64,000 nucleotides of DNA from Kitasatospora sp. CB01950. Its GTDB lineage: Bacteria; Actinomycetota; Actinomycetes; Streptomycetales; Streptomycetaceae. The stretch is taken from assembly GCF_001905465.1 (NCBI RefSeq), contig NZ_LISX01000011.1, forward strand, positions 124,001 through 188,000, given 5' to 3'. Of this stretch, positions 15,813 to 24,179 are shown piece by piece (the first letter of the stretch is position 1; every line of letters begins with the position of its first letter). The notes under the pieces were generated by a model. The model was given only the letters and a program-made list of their open reading frames with translations. It ran no database searches and had not been told where the DNA came from. The translations under genes were made by a program, and so were the position numbers.

Positions 15813-18578
15813 ATGACCGGCATCCTCCCCGGCCCGGCCGGACCCGCCAGCACCACGGCAGGTCCGGCCGAGCCCGCACTCGTCGACCGTGCGAACCTGC
15901 TCGCCGACATCCGCTCCACCCTTGCCGCCACCGGCGGCGCCCTGCTCCACGGCCCGGCCGGCATCGGCAAGACCGCACTGCTCGACGCACTCGCCCGGGA
16001 ATCCCACGCGGCAGGGGAGCCGGTCCTGCGCAGCAGCCCCACCGCGGCCGAGGCGGACCTGCCGCACCTCGCCCTGATCGACCTCCTCGGCGAGACCCTC
16101 CCCGCGCTCGCCGAGGAACTCCCCAGTCACCTGCGCCAGGCCCTCGAATGCGCCCTGCTGCACCGAGCCCCCCAACCCGGCACCCCCACCGACCCGTTGG
16201 CCGTCCGGGTCGCCGTACTGGAGACCCTGCGCCGACTCGCCGCCCGCGGCCCCGTGCTCGTCCTGCTCGACGACACCCAGTGGCTCGACGAGGCCAGCCG
16301 CCAGGTCATCGCCTTCGCCGCCCGCCGCCTCACCGACCGCCGGGTCCGCTTCGCCGTCACCGAACGCACCGAACACGCCGACACCGCCCCCACCATGGGC
16401 GCGCTCTGTCCGCCCGCCGCCCGCGACCTCCCCGTCGGGCCGCTCGGCGAACGCGGCACCGGCGCCCTGCTGCGCGAACGCCTCGGCCTGCGCCTCAGCG
16501 GTCTCACACTCAGCCGCGTGCACGCCGTCAGCGGCGGAAACCCTTACTACGCCCTGGAGTTGGGGCGCTCACTGGCCGCCGGCGGCAGCGACGCCGCACT
16601 CGCCACCGACCCCGCCCGCCCGCTCGACGTCCCGCACCGGCTGCGCGCCCTGGTCTCCGCCCGCCTCACCGAACTCCCCGACTCCGCCCGCGCCGCCCTC
16701 ACCGTCCTCGCCGCCGCCCGCCCCGGCACCGCCCTGCCCGCCACCGTCACCGAACCCCTCGCCGCCGCCCGCCGCCACCGCATCATCCGCCAAACCCCGT
16801 TCGGCACACCCCAGTTCGGACACCCGCTGATCGCCGAAGTGGTCCTCGCCGACGCCACCCCCGCCGCCCTGCGCGACGCCCACCGCCTGCTCGCCGCCCT
16901 CACCGCCGACCCCGTCGAGCAGGTCCGCCACCAGGCCCTCGCCGCCGAACACCCCGACCCCCACCTCGCGTCCCGCCTCACCCGCGCCGCCGACACCGCC
17001 CTCACCCGCGGCGCCCCCGGCACCGCCGCCGAACTCCTCCGACACGCCGCCCACCACACCCCAGACCCCGACACCGCCGGACGCCGTCTGCTGGCCGCCG
17101 CCCGCAACGCCGCCGCCGCCGGCCTCCCCGACCTAGCCCGCGCCTGCGCCGAAACCCTGCTCGGGGCCCCCGCCGCCGACCTGCGCGTCCACGCCCGCCT
17201 GCTGCTCACCCGCCTGCTCGGCCCCGACCACCCCGACGCCGAAATCCTGCTCACCGCCGCCGCCGACGACACCGGCGGCCACCCCGCCCTCACCGCCGCC
17301 GTCCACCAGGAACGCGCCGTCCGCGCCCTGCACCGCGGCGACCGCACCGAGGGCTTCGCCGAACTCGAAACCGCCGAGAAGTACGCCGACCACGCCGACA
17401 ACCCCGACCTGCTCGTCGAACTCCTCGCCCTGCGCGCCCCCATCACCCTGCTCACCGACCCCGCCCACGGCCTCGCCCTGCTCGAACGCGGCTGCCGCCT
17501 CGCCGCCGGCCGGCCCCCCACCGCCGCCGCCGTCCTGTGCCGCGAAGGCCTCGCCGTCGCCGCCCTGCGCAGCGGCGACACCCCCCGGGCCCTCGCCGAG
17601 GTCGAAACCCTCCGCGCCGAGATCGACGCCGCCGGCCGCACCGAGGACCTCGCCAACGTCCTCTACATCGCCGCCTCCGTCTACGAACGCGCCGGCCGCT
17701 GCACCGAGGCCTACGACGCCGGCCGCGCCGCCCACGACCTGCGCGAACGCATCGAACCCACCCCCGGCCCCGCCCGCGTCCTCGGCGGCGCCGCCGAACT
17801 CAACGGCGGCACCGCCGAACGCGCCGCCCACCTCCTCGACTCCGCGATCCGCGCCGCCGAGGACGACCACGACCACGAATGGCTCGCCTACGCCCACGGC
17901 CTGCGCGGCCGCGCCGCACTCCTCCTCGGCCACCTCCCGACCGCGGTCCACCACCTCACCCACTGCCAACTCCTGCTCCGGCGCATGCAGTTCACCGACC
18001 CCAGCCTCTTCCTGGTGGACGCCGACCTCGCCGAGGCCCGCGCCCTCTCCGGCCACCCCGCCGACGCCGCCGCCACCCTCGCCGACGCCCGCGACCGCGC
18101 CACCCGCCTCGGCCGCGACGTCGTCCTCCTCGGCCTGCACCGCGCCGAAGCCCACCTCACCGCCCTCACCGACCCCCGCCGCGCCGCGGACACGCTGCGC
18201 TCGCTGCTCCCCGCCGCCCATCCCTATCCCCTCGAACTCGCCCGCGCCCACCTGGCGTTGGGCACCCTCGAACGCCGCGCCCGCCGCCGCGCCGCCGCCC
18301 GCACCGCCTTCCAGGACGCCCACGCCCGCTACACCGCAGCCGGCTGCCTGCCCTGGGTGCGGCACACCGAGAACGCCCTCGCCTCCCTGGACGCACTGGA
18401 AGCCGACCCGACCCCCACCCAGCAGCAGATCCTCGGCCTCGTCCGCAGCGGCGCGACGAACCGCGAGATCGCCGCGACACTCCACCTCTCGGTGAAGGCC
18501 GTGGAGGCGAACCTCACCCGCCTGTTCCGCCAGTACGGCGTGCGGGGGCGCACGGAGCTGGCCAAGTGGGATGGGTAG
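15813..18578 (+). CDS. LAL-type LuxR-family transcriptional regulator
   Basis: 921 residues, typical for large ATP-binding LuxR (MalT-like) regulators. Walker A is GPAGIGKT at residues 47-54 and Walker B is VLVLLDDTQWLD near 150. A long TPR-like alpha-helical middle follows. The C-terminal LuxR helix-turn-helix is ILGLVRSGATNREIAATLHL, then SVKAVEANLTRLFRQYGV, at about 865-910. Codon bias is extreme (GCC/CGC runs). No strong Shine-Dalgarno precedes the ATG at 15813. It converges on the NACHT gene with a 12-nt gap. Its target is unknown; the adjacent protease is a possible one, but that is speculation. Confidence 0.93.
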   Translation: MTGILPGPAGPASTTAGPAEPALVDRANLLADIRSTLAATGGALLHGPAGIGKTALLDALARESHAAGEPVLRSSPTAAEADLPHLALIDLLGETLPALAEELPSHLRQALECALLHRAPQPGTPTDPLAVRVAVLETLRRLAARGPVLVLLDDTQWLDEASRQVIAFAARRLTDRRVRFAVTERTEHADTAPTMGALCPPAARDLPVGPLGERGTGALLRERLGLRLSGLTLSRVHAVSGGNPYYALELGRSLAAGGSDAALATDPARPLDVPHRLRALVSARLTELPDSARAALTVLAAARPGTALPATVTEPLAAARRHRIIRQTPFGTPQFGHPLIAEVVLADATPAALRDAHRLLAALTADPVEQVRHQALAAEHPDPHLASRLTRAADTALTRGAPGTAAELLRHAAHHTPDPDTAGRRLLAAARNAAAAGLPDLARACAETLLGAPAADLRVHARLLLTRLLGPDHPDAEILLTAAADDTGGHPALTAAVHQERAVRALHRGDRTEGFAELETAEKYADHADNPDLLVELLALRAPITLLTDPAHGLALLERGCRLAAGRPPTAAAVLCREGLAVAALRSGDTPRALAEVETLRAEIDAAGRTEDLANVLYIAASVYERAGRCTEAYDAGRAAHDLRERIEPTPGPARVLGGAAELNGGTAERAAHLLDSAIRAAEDDHDHEWLAYAHGLRGRAALLLGHLPTAVHHLTHCQLLLRRMQFTDPSLFLVDADLAEARALSGHPADAAATLADARDRATRLGRDVVLLGLHRAEAHLTALTDPRRAADTLRSLLPAAHPYPLELARAHLALGTLERRARRRAAARTAFQDAHARYTAAGCLPWVRHTENALASLDALEADPTPTQQQILGLVRSGATNREIAATLHLSVKAVEANLTRLFRQYGVRGRTELAKWDG

Positions 18579-18590
18579 CAGGCGAGTTGA

Positions 18591-21500
18591 TCATTCGACG
18601 AGGATGCCGCCGAGCCGGACGATGGCCGCGAGGGTGTCCTCGTCGAACCCGCAGTCCCGCGAGAACCGGGTGCCGCGCAGGCGCTCGGTGAGCGGGACGC
18701 GGGCCAGTATTTCGCCGGTGCGGAAGTCGAGCAGCCAGAGCTCGCCCATCGCCGTCGCCATGGCCAGACGGTCGCCGGACGGAGCGGCCCCGAGCCCGGC
18801 GACGCCGATCGGGACGCCGTGCTGCCACAGCACAGGCTGATCCCCGTGGTCGAGCCGCCACCCCCGCAGACCGCCGTCCGCCGCCAACGCTGCCAGGCCG
18901 GAGCGGGTGCGATACAGGAAGCTCCCCGCCAGGTCGGACACGGGAAAAGGCAGCGTCAACCCGTCCGGGGTGAGGCGGACCTCGTCCGACGTGCCGTCCA
19001 CCACCCCCACCACGCGGCCGTCGGCGGCGATCAGGGCACTGTCGGCGGAGGAACTGAGGAACCAGTCGTCGGAATTCAGCCTCAGCGCCGCCCGGCGGAC
19101 GGAACGCCAACCACCGGCGGCCGTCTCGTCCGTGACCAGGTACTCCACCGCGGTCGGGCCGGCGGCCAGCAGACCCACCCGTGAGCCGTCGGAGAAATAG
19201 TTGCCGTAGCGCTGATCAGCCATCGGCGACGGGATCTGCTCGACCACCGCCGGGCCGTGGGAGCTTCGGACTTCGTGTCGCATGGCATCGAACACCTGCT
19301 GACGACCACGCCAGCGAACTGCGAGCCCTGCATTGTGGAGGGGAGGAGTGCTGCCGACCACCTCACCCGTTGCGGATCGGATCAACCGCCCGCCGTCCGG
19401 CCCGACGGTCCACCAGATGTCGGCGTCCCAGGCCCTCAGTAGCCGGTCGTGACCGGCCGGCAGCCGCAGCGGCGGATCGGCCAGGTTGCCGCCCGGCCAG
19501 TGCAACAGCGAACCGTCCGCCGCCGTGACCACCGTTCCGTCGGGCATCAGAAGAACGTCACGGTGATGCTCGTCGTGCAGCAGCTCGTTGCGGAGCCGCG
19601 CTCCCGTCAGATCCGCACCGGCTAGGTCGGCGCGGCTGAGCCTCGCCAGGCGCAGATCGGTGTCCCGCAGGTCCGCGTCTGCCAGTGAGGTCCTGCGCTC
19701 CTTGTCCCACGCCCCGAACCCGTACAGGTTTCGGCAGGGCAGCGACGCCCCCGCCAGGCTGAAGCCCGCGTAGACCGCCAGGTTGAGGCAGTTGCCGTCC
19801 AGGCGGCCGGTGTCCGAGTGGCCGGTCAGCTTCACCAGTCGGGCGAGGTTCTCGGGCCGGTCGCGGACCATGGCGGCCATGAATTCGAACACCGTCCGGT
19901 TGTGGTCCAGCGACCCCAGCGAGCGGGCCAGGGCGTCGATCGACTCCGTGGCGAAGGACTCCAGCGGTGCGAGTGAGCCGTCCGGGCCCCGGGAGGTGAA
20001 GTACTCCGACCACGATGCGACGACGCGCATTCCATCGGCCCCGTCCGACCCGGCGGGTTGTACCGCCGCCAGGAAGTCGCCCTCCAGCATGCCGAGTTCG
20101 GCCACCAGCCGGAGCGCCACCAGGAACTCCAGCAGCGACTTGTGCGAAGGCCCGTAGTCGCCCTCCGCGTTGCGCACCAGCATGCCCTGGTTGCGCATGT
20201 CCTGCTCCCAGAAGTCCAGATCCTTCGCGCTCTGCACGGCCGGGCCGAAGCAGTTGCGCAAGTGGTCGGGAAAGTCACGGTAGTTGAGAGTCAGCCGGTC
20301 CGTGGAGAGCATCTCCCAGGCGACCTCGCACAGGAAGTACAGCTTGTCCGCGCGAGAGGTGAAGGTGCGTTCCTCCAGCACGTCGCGGTCCATCTTCCGC
20401 TGCACCGCGTACAGGTAGATCCGGGCCAGATCGACCTCCGCGCCGTGCTCGATCTCCGGCAGCGCGTCGATCACCAGCTCCGACATGACGGGCCGCCGCA
20501 TCAGTTCGAGGACGTCCGGGTGGCCCATGACGGTGCGCACCTTGTCGTCGTCCCCGAGGTCGTTGCGCAGCATCCGCTCGATCTGCTCGTCGTCGAACGG
20601 GACCAGCTCGACGATGTCGAAGGTCGGTCCGTTGACGATCGTGCCGTGGCCCGAGGCGCTGATCTTCGCGCCGAACAGGTCCCGCGCCTCCTGGGCGTCG
20701 CGGAAATGCTCCTTGCGGCTGCTCAGCAGCACCTTCGCGCCCTGGTCCACCGCAGAGGCCAGCGACCAGAAGTTCGCCACCACCGTGTTGCGGTCCGCCC
20801 GCGCCGCCATCTCGTCGAAGCCGTCGAAGATCAGCAGCAACCGGCCCATCCGGTTGAGCACCCGCACCACGTCGGCGCTGCGCAGGTCGATCTTGTGCTT
20901 GTCGAAGAAGAACTCGGCGAGCAGTCCCTGCACGGTGGTCTGCTTGACGTAGTCGCGCAGCGGTATCAGCAACGGCAGCCGGGGGCGGGGCACGCCGCGC
21001 CGCTTGGCGTCCCGCCAAGCCTGCACCATGGTGTGCGCCAGGTGCAGGGCGAACCAGGACTTTCCCATGCCGAACTCGCCCAGCACGGACAGGTGCTGCT
21101 TGGCCGGCTCGTCCAACCAGCGCGCCACGTAGTCGTCCAGGCCGCCGTCCTGCCAACGGTAGTCGCTGGTGGCGAGGCGCTGGCCGGTGCCCGGGTCGAT
21201 CTCGTCCTTCTCGCAGGACAGCGGGACGTAGCGGGTGTCGATGCCGCGCCGCCGCACCTCCTCCTCGACCCACGCCAGGTACGGCTCGAAGTCGGCCTCC
21301 TCGTCGATGAGCTCGTCGAACGAGTAGCAGAACAGCCGCTCCTCACTGGCCTCCGCCAAGGCCCGGGCGGCCGCGCTGACCCGCAGGCGGGCGATACCCC
21401 AACCCTCCGCCGCAGCAGCCGAATCGGCCAGCTCGGCAAGGGCGTTGAGGTGGTGCGGACCCAACTCGCCCGCCACGCACAGCATCACCGTGCGGTCGAA

Positions 21501-22154
21501 GCGTCCCCGGCGGCGCGGAATGTCCACCAGCAGCGCGACCGCGTCCTCGCCGACCGGCCACTGCTGCTGCCGGATCTCGTATCCGACCGCCCGGAACCAC
21601 TCCTCCGCGTCCTGGGCCAGCCGCTGCGCCGGCGTCAGCTCGGCGCGGCCGGGCTCGATACGCAGCCGGCGGCCCTCCTCCTCGTCGCGTGTCCGGCCGA
21701 CCGCGCTGACCAGCGCCTTGACGGTCTCCTCCAACCGCGCCTCGTGCGGCGCCCTGGTCCGGTCGACCACCTGCTCGAACGTGGCGGCGAACGCGTCGAC
21801 GTGCTCCTCGAAGCCGTGCGCCAGGTGCCCGAACTCCCCGGTCTCCCGGTTCCGTTCGACCGCCTCCGCGACCTCCCGGCGCACCCGCGTCAGGTCCCGG
21901 GCCTCGAACGACCGGCGGAACGAGTCGATCACGTACTGGTCGCGGAAGACGGCGAGCACCGACTCGGCGCGGTTCGCGCAGTACTCGATCAGCGCGTACG
22001 CGTAGATGCCGTCGAAGTCCCTCGGCGGCTTTCGCGGATCCAACCGGACGGCCTTCAGCGCCCGGAGCACCCGCTCCTGCCGCAGTGCCGCATCCGTCAG
22101 CGGCTTCGCGACCAACTTCCCGAGTACGCCCGCCGCCGTCGCGATCACCGACAT
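18591..22154 (-). CDS. NACHT/STAND NTPase with N-terminal nuclease-like segment, pentapeptide repeats and beta-propeller-like tail
   Basis: 1187 residues. The N-terminal 180 are helical. Residues about 180-290 (AEEWFRAVGYEIRQQQWPVG, then ALLVDIP) resemble a restriction-endonuclease-like fold, perhaps inactive. The NACHT module has P-loop GEFGMGKSWFAL (about 359-370), Walker B LLLIFDGFDEMA (about 439-450) and SSRKEHF (about 478). Pentapeptide-like repeats (ADLRDTDLRLARLSRADLAG) lie at about 823-860, then 330 residues of probable beta-propeller. This is the sensor-NTPase layout seen in bacterial NACHT/STAND proteins, several of which are antiphage. The ATG at 22154 has AAGGGGG 7 nt upstream. 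It is a single gene with no partner. Confidence 0.85.
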   Translation of the reverse strand: MSVIATAAGVLGKLVAKPLTDAALRQERVLRALKAVRLDPRKPPRDFDGIYAYALIEYCANRAESVLAVFRDQYVIDSFRRSFEARDLTRVRREVAEAVERNRETGEFGHLAHGFEEHVDAFAATFEQVVDRTRAPHEARLEETVKALVSAVGRTRDEEEGRRLRIEPGRAELTPAQRLAQDAEEWFRAVGYEIRQQQWPVGEDAVALLVDIPRRRGRFDRTVMLCVAGELGPHHLNALAELADSAAAAEGWGIARLRVSAAARALAEASEERLFCYSFDELIDEEADFEPYLAWVEEEVRRRGIDTRYVPLSCEKDEIDPGTGQRLATSDYRWQDGGLDDYVARWLDEPAKQHLSVLGEFGMGKSWFALHLAHTMVQAWRDAKRRGVPRPRLPLLIPLRDYVKQTTVQGLLAEFFFDKHKIDLRSADVVRVLNRMGRLLLIFDGFDEMAARADRNTVVANFWSLASAVDQGAKVLLSSRKEHFRDAQEARDLFGAKISASGHGTIVNGPTFDIVELVPFDDEQIERMLRNDLGDDDKVRTVMGHPDVLELMRRPVMSELVIDALPEIEHGAEVDLARIYLYAVQRKMDRDVLEERTFTSRADKLYFLCEVAWEMLSTDRLTLNYRDFPDHLRNCFGPAVQSAKDLDFWEQDMRNQGMLVRNAEGDYGPSHKSLLEFLVALRLVAELGMLEGDFLAAVQPAGSDGADGMRVVASWSEYFTSRGPDGSLAPLESFATESIDALARSLGSLDHNRTVFEFMAAMVRDRPENLARLVKLTGHSDTGRLDGNCLNLAVYAGFSLAGASLPCRNLYGFGAWDKERRTSLADADLRDTDLRLARLSRADLAGADLTGARLRNELLHDEHHRDVLLMPDGTVVTAADGSLLHWPGGNLADPPLRLPAGHDRLLRAWDADIWWTVGPDGGRLIRSATGEVVGSTPPLHNAGLAVRWRGRQQVFDAMRHEVRSSHGPAVVEQIPSPMADQRYGNYFSDGSRVGLLAAGPTAVEYLVTDETAAGGWRSVRRAALRLNSDDWFLSSSADSALIAADGRVVGVVDGTSDEVRLTPDGLTLPFPVSDLAGSFLYRTRSGLAALAADGGLRGWRLDHGDQPVLWQHGVPIGVAGLGAAPSGDRLAMATAMGELWLLDFRTGEILARVPLTERLRGTRFSRDCGFDEDTLAAIVRLGGILVE

Positions 22155-22328
22155 GCCACTGCCCCCTTGCTCCCGCACGTCCCCGCCCGCACCCTACCGG
22201 CCCGGCGCGGGGCACGGCCGCTTCGAGGGTACGAGGCCCCGGACTCCCTTTGAGGCAAGCCGAGTTGGAGGGTCGGGGTGGGAAGGCTTCCTGCTTCGGG
22301 CGGGTGAACCCGGAGTCGGCGGGTCGTG

Positions 22329-22461
22329 CTGACTGAACGTCAGGAAAGGCGATCCGCGCAGCCTTCCTGCCGGTCGTGAATCGGCCGTATGTTCGAGAAG
22401 GCGGGAAGCCTCGCTGCCCTGATCCCGGCCCCGGCGGGGGCAAGAGCTGACGGATAGTCAG
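22329..22461. promoter_or_regulatory. Pair of CTGAC-N5-GTCAG inverted repeats
   Basis: The sites are at 22329-22343 and 22447-22461, each preceded by G and followed by GAAAG within one or two bases. They lie in the 518-nt gap between the divergent NACHT gene and the first small secreted protein, so they could serve either. The rest of 22155-22672 holds no gene I can support. Confidence 0.5.
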
Positions 22462-22672
22462 CGAAAGAGCCCTTCCGCCCCCGAGGAGGCACCCCTCAAG
22501 GGTGAACCTTCGAGGGGCTCCGGCCCGGCAGGCGCAAGGGCTCCTGATGTGGCGTCAGGACCACACGGACGCACGGTCCCTTTGCGGGCCTCCGGAACCC
22601 ATGGCGTCCTGGAACAGGCAGGGGCAACCACCGCGCCCCGCCAAGAACCGAACCACTCGGAGGAGAAACATC

Positions 22673-22930
22673 ATGCGTGCCATCAAGCGTGTCCTGGCCC
22701 TCGGCGCCCTCACTGCCCCCCTCGTGATCGGCTGCGCCGGACTCGCCGCCGCCGACGAGCCGAGCGCCCACTTCAGCCAGAGCCAGTTCGTGGCGAACGA
22801 GGACGGCGCCGGTGAGGCCGGCGTCTCCTCCGTCGTCTCCCCGAACTGCGTCGAGCACATCAAGGGCTGGGTCTGGTCCGGCGACGAGGGCGTCACCGGC
22901 TCCTTCTCCGACTCCGGCGCGCACTTCTAA
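22673..22930 (+). CDS. Small secreted protein (copy 1 of a tandem pair)
   Basis: 85 residues. The signal peptide MRAIKRVLALGALTAPLVIG is followed by AxA cleavage near GLAAA. The mature part is about 55 residues, acidic and Ser/Gly-rich, with SQSQFVANED and WVWSGDEGVTG as recognisable blocks. GGAGGAGAAACATC precedes the ATG at 22673. A cysteine in the signal region (IGCAG) could alternatively be a lipobox, though the context is not canonical. The family is not recognised. It shares start region, signal peptide and terminator with the next gene. Confidence 0.75.
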   Translation: MRAIKRVLALGALTAPLVIGCAGLAAADEPSAHFSQSQFVANEDGAGEAGVSSVVSPNCVEHIKGWVWSGDEGVTGSFSDSGAHF

Positions 22931-22955
22931 GTCCACAGGCTGACGCTCCGCTCAT

Positions 22956-22992
22956 CCGGTGCCCGGCGGGAACCCCACCCGCCGGGCACCGG
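22956..22992 (+). terminator. Terminator hairpin of small secreted protein 1
   Basis: A perfect 15-bp stem (CCGGTGCCCGGCGGG and complement) around the 7-nt loop AACCCCA. The same hairpin recurs after the second copy. Confidence 0.85.
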
Positions 22993-23098
22993 CGTGTCGG
23001 GCCGTCGACGTTCCGCCAGGACCGTCCGGGCGGCTGCCCCTGTTGCCGGCGGCTGCCACCCTGCCCCACCCATCGAAACCACTCGGAGGAGAAGCATC

Positions 23099-23368
23099 AT
23101 GCGTGCCATCAAGCGTGTCCTGGCCATCGGCGCCCTCACCGCGCCCCTCGTGATGGGCTGCGCCGGACTCGCGTCCGCCCAGGAAGGCCTGGACGCGAAC
23201 TTCGGCCAGGGCCAGTTCGTGGCCGGCGGGGAGGCGAGCGGCGTCGGTGACACGAACTCCGCCGTCGGCGCCGACGGCGCCCAACACGCCGACTTCTGGA
23301 TCTGGTCCGACAGCACCGGCGTCTCCGGCGCCGGTGACAACTCCGGGGCCGGCTGGCCCGGTCAGTAG
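23099..23368 (+). CDS. Small secreted protein (copy 2 of a tandem pair)
   Basis: 89 residues. The signal peptide differs from copy 1 at only two positions (MRAIKRVLAIGALTAPLVMG) with cleavage near GLASA. The mature chain diverges strongly, keeping only the frame F-Q-QFVA near its start and W-WS late on. It is acidic, Gly/Ser-rich and cysteine-free after the signal. GGAGGAGAAGCATC precedes the ATG at 23099. Its own terminator lies at 23382. The arrangement suggests a tandem duplication followed by fast change of the secreted part. Function unknown. Confidence 0.75.
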   Translation: MRAIKRVLAIGALTAPLVMGCAGLASAQEGLDANFGQGQFVAGGEASGVGDTNSAVGADGAQHADFWIWSDSTGVSGAGDNSGAGWPGQ

Positions 23369-23381
23369 CACCAGAAGGCCA

Positions 23382-23414
23382 GGTGCCCGGCGGGAACCCC
23401 ACCCGCCGGGCACC
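23382..23414 (+). terminator. Terminator hairpin of small secreted protein 2
   Basis: A 13-bp stem (GGTGCCCGGCGGG and complement) with loop AACCCCA, the same core as the hairpin at 22956. Confidence 0.85.
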
Positions 23415-23458
23415 GCTGCGCGGCTACGGGCGGTAGTGGCCGTGGCACGATGGGCCTC

Positions 23459-24118
23459 ATGAGCGACGAACCCCGCCCCCTGCTGGTGGACCGCACGCCC
23501 TTCCCGGACGGAATCGACGAGCGCCTGCGGGCCCAACTGACCTTCCTGGTCGAGATCGACCGGCTCAAGACGATCCTGCGGCAGTCGCCGCTGGTGGCCG
23601 CCGAGCGGCGGGAGAACGACGCCGAGCACTCCTGGCACCTGGCGATGATGGTGACCGTCCTCGCGGAGTACGCGGACGAACCGATCGACACCGGCCACAC
23701 CGTCCAACTCGTGCTGCTGCACGACCTGGTGGAGATCTACGCCGGTGACACGCCGCTGTACGACACGGAGGCGGGCGTCGACCAGGAGGAGCGGGAGGCG
23801 GCGGCCGCGGACGAGCTGTTCGGGCTGCTGCCGAAGGAACAGGCGCTGCGGATGCGGGAGTTGTGGGACGAGTTCGAGGCGCGTCGCACGCCGGAGGCGC
23901 GGTTCGCGAAGGCGATGGACCGCTTGCAGCCGCTGCTGCTCAACTGGATGGCTCAGGGCGGTACTTGGCGCACCCCGGGAGTGACGGCGGACGACGTCCG
24001 GGCGCGCAAGGCGGTGATCGGTGACGCGTCGGCGGCGCTGTGGGAGGCCGGGCGGCGGCTGATCGACGAGGGCGAGCGCCGCGGCTGGTCCCGCAAGGGC
24101 GGCGGCTGGCAGAGCTGA
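23459..24118 (+). CDS. HD-domain phosphohydrolase (YfbR/HDDC2-like)
   Basis: 219 residues. Motifs are NDAEHSWHLAMM (first His), LLHDLVEIYAGD (HD pair) and a late Asp in AKAMDRLQPLLLN. This is the pattern of YfbR/HDDC2-type 5'-deoxynucleotidases that act on nucleoside monophosphates in the cytosol. ATG at 23459 lies 7 nt after CACGAT and lacks a Shine-Dalgarno, fitting a leaderless mRNA; ATG at 23450 in frame is the alternative. It converges on the second protease with a shared terminator. Confidence 0.85.
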   Translation: MSDEPRPLLVDRTPFPDGIDERLRAQLTFLVEIDRLKTILRQSPLVAAERRENDAEHSWHLAMMVTVLAEYADEPIDTGHTVQLVLLHDLVEIYAGDTPLYDTEAGVDQEEREAAAADELFGLLPKEQALRMRELWDEFEARRTPEARFAKAMDRLQPLLLNWMAQGGTWRTPGVTADDVRARKAVIGDASAALWEAGRRLIDEGERRGWSRKGGGWQS

Positions 24119-24124
24119 ACGGCA

Positions 24125-24169
24125 CCGGCCGTGAGGGTGCCGGGGACGGATCGGCACCCTCACGGCCGG
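24125..24169. terminator. Bidirectional terminator
   Basis: A perfect 17-bp stem (CCGGCCGTGAGGGTGCC at 24125 and complement ending at 24169) lies between the convergent HD gene and protease gene. Confidence 0.85.
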
Positions 24170-24179
24170 ACGCGAAAGG

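Noticed and set aside
15735..18485. Several long open frames antisense to the LAL regulator gene (for example 17133-18485 on the minus strand)
   Set aside because: They are Gly/Val/Ala low-complexity translations expected opposite a GC-rich gene with GCC/CGC codons; the plus-strand gene has clear domains.
22673..23368. Small secreted pair as chaplins or rodlins
   Set aside because: No chaplin repeat (GNxxQxPxxxxxNxCGN) is present; compare the genuine chaplin at 33098.
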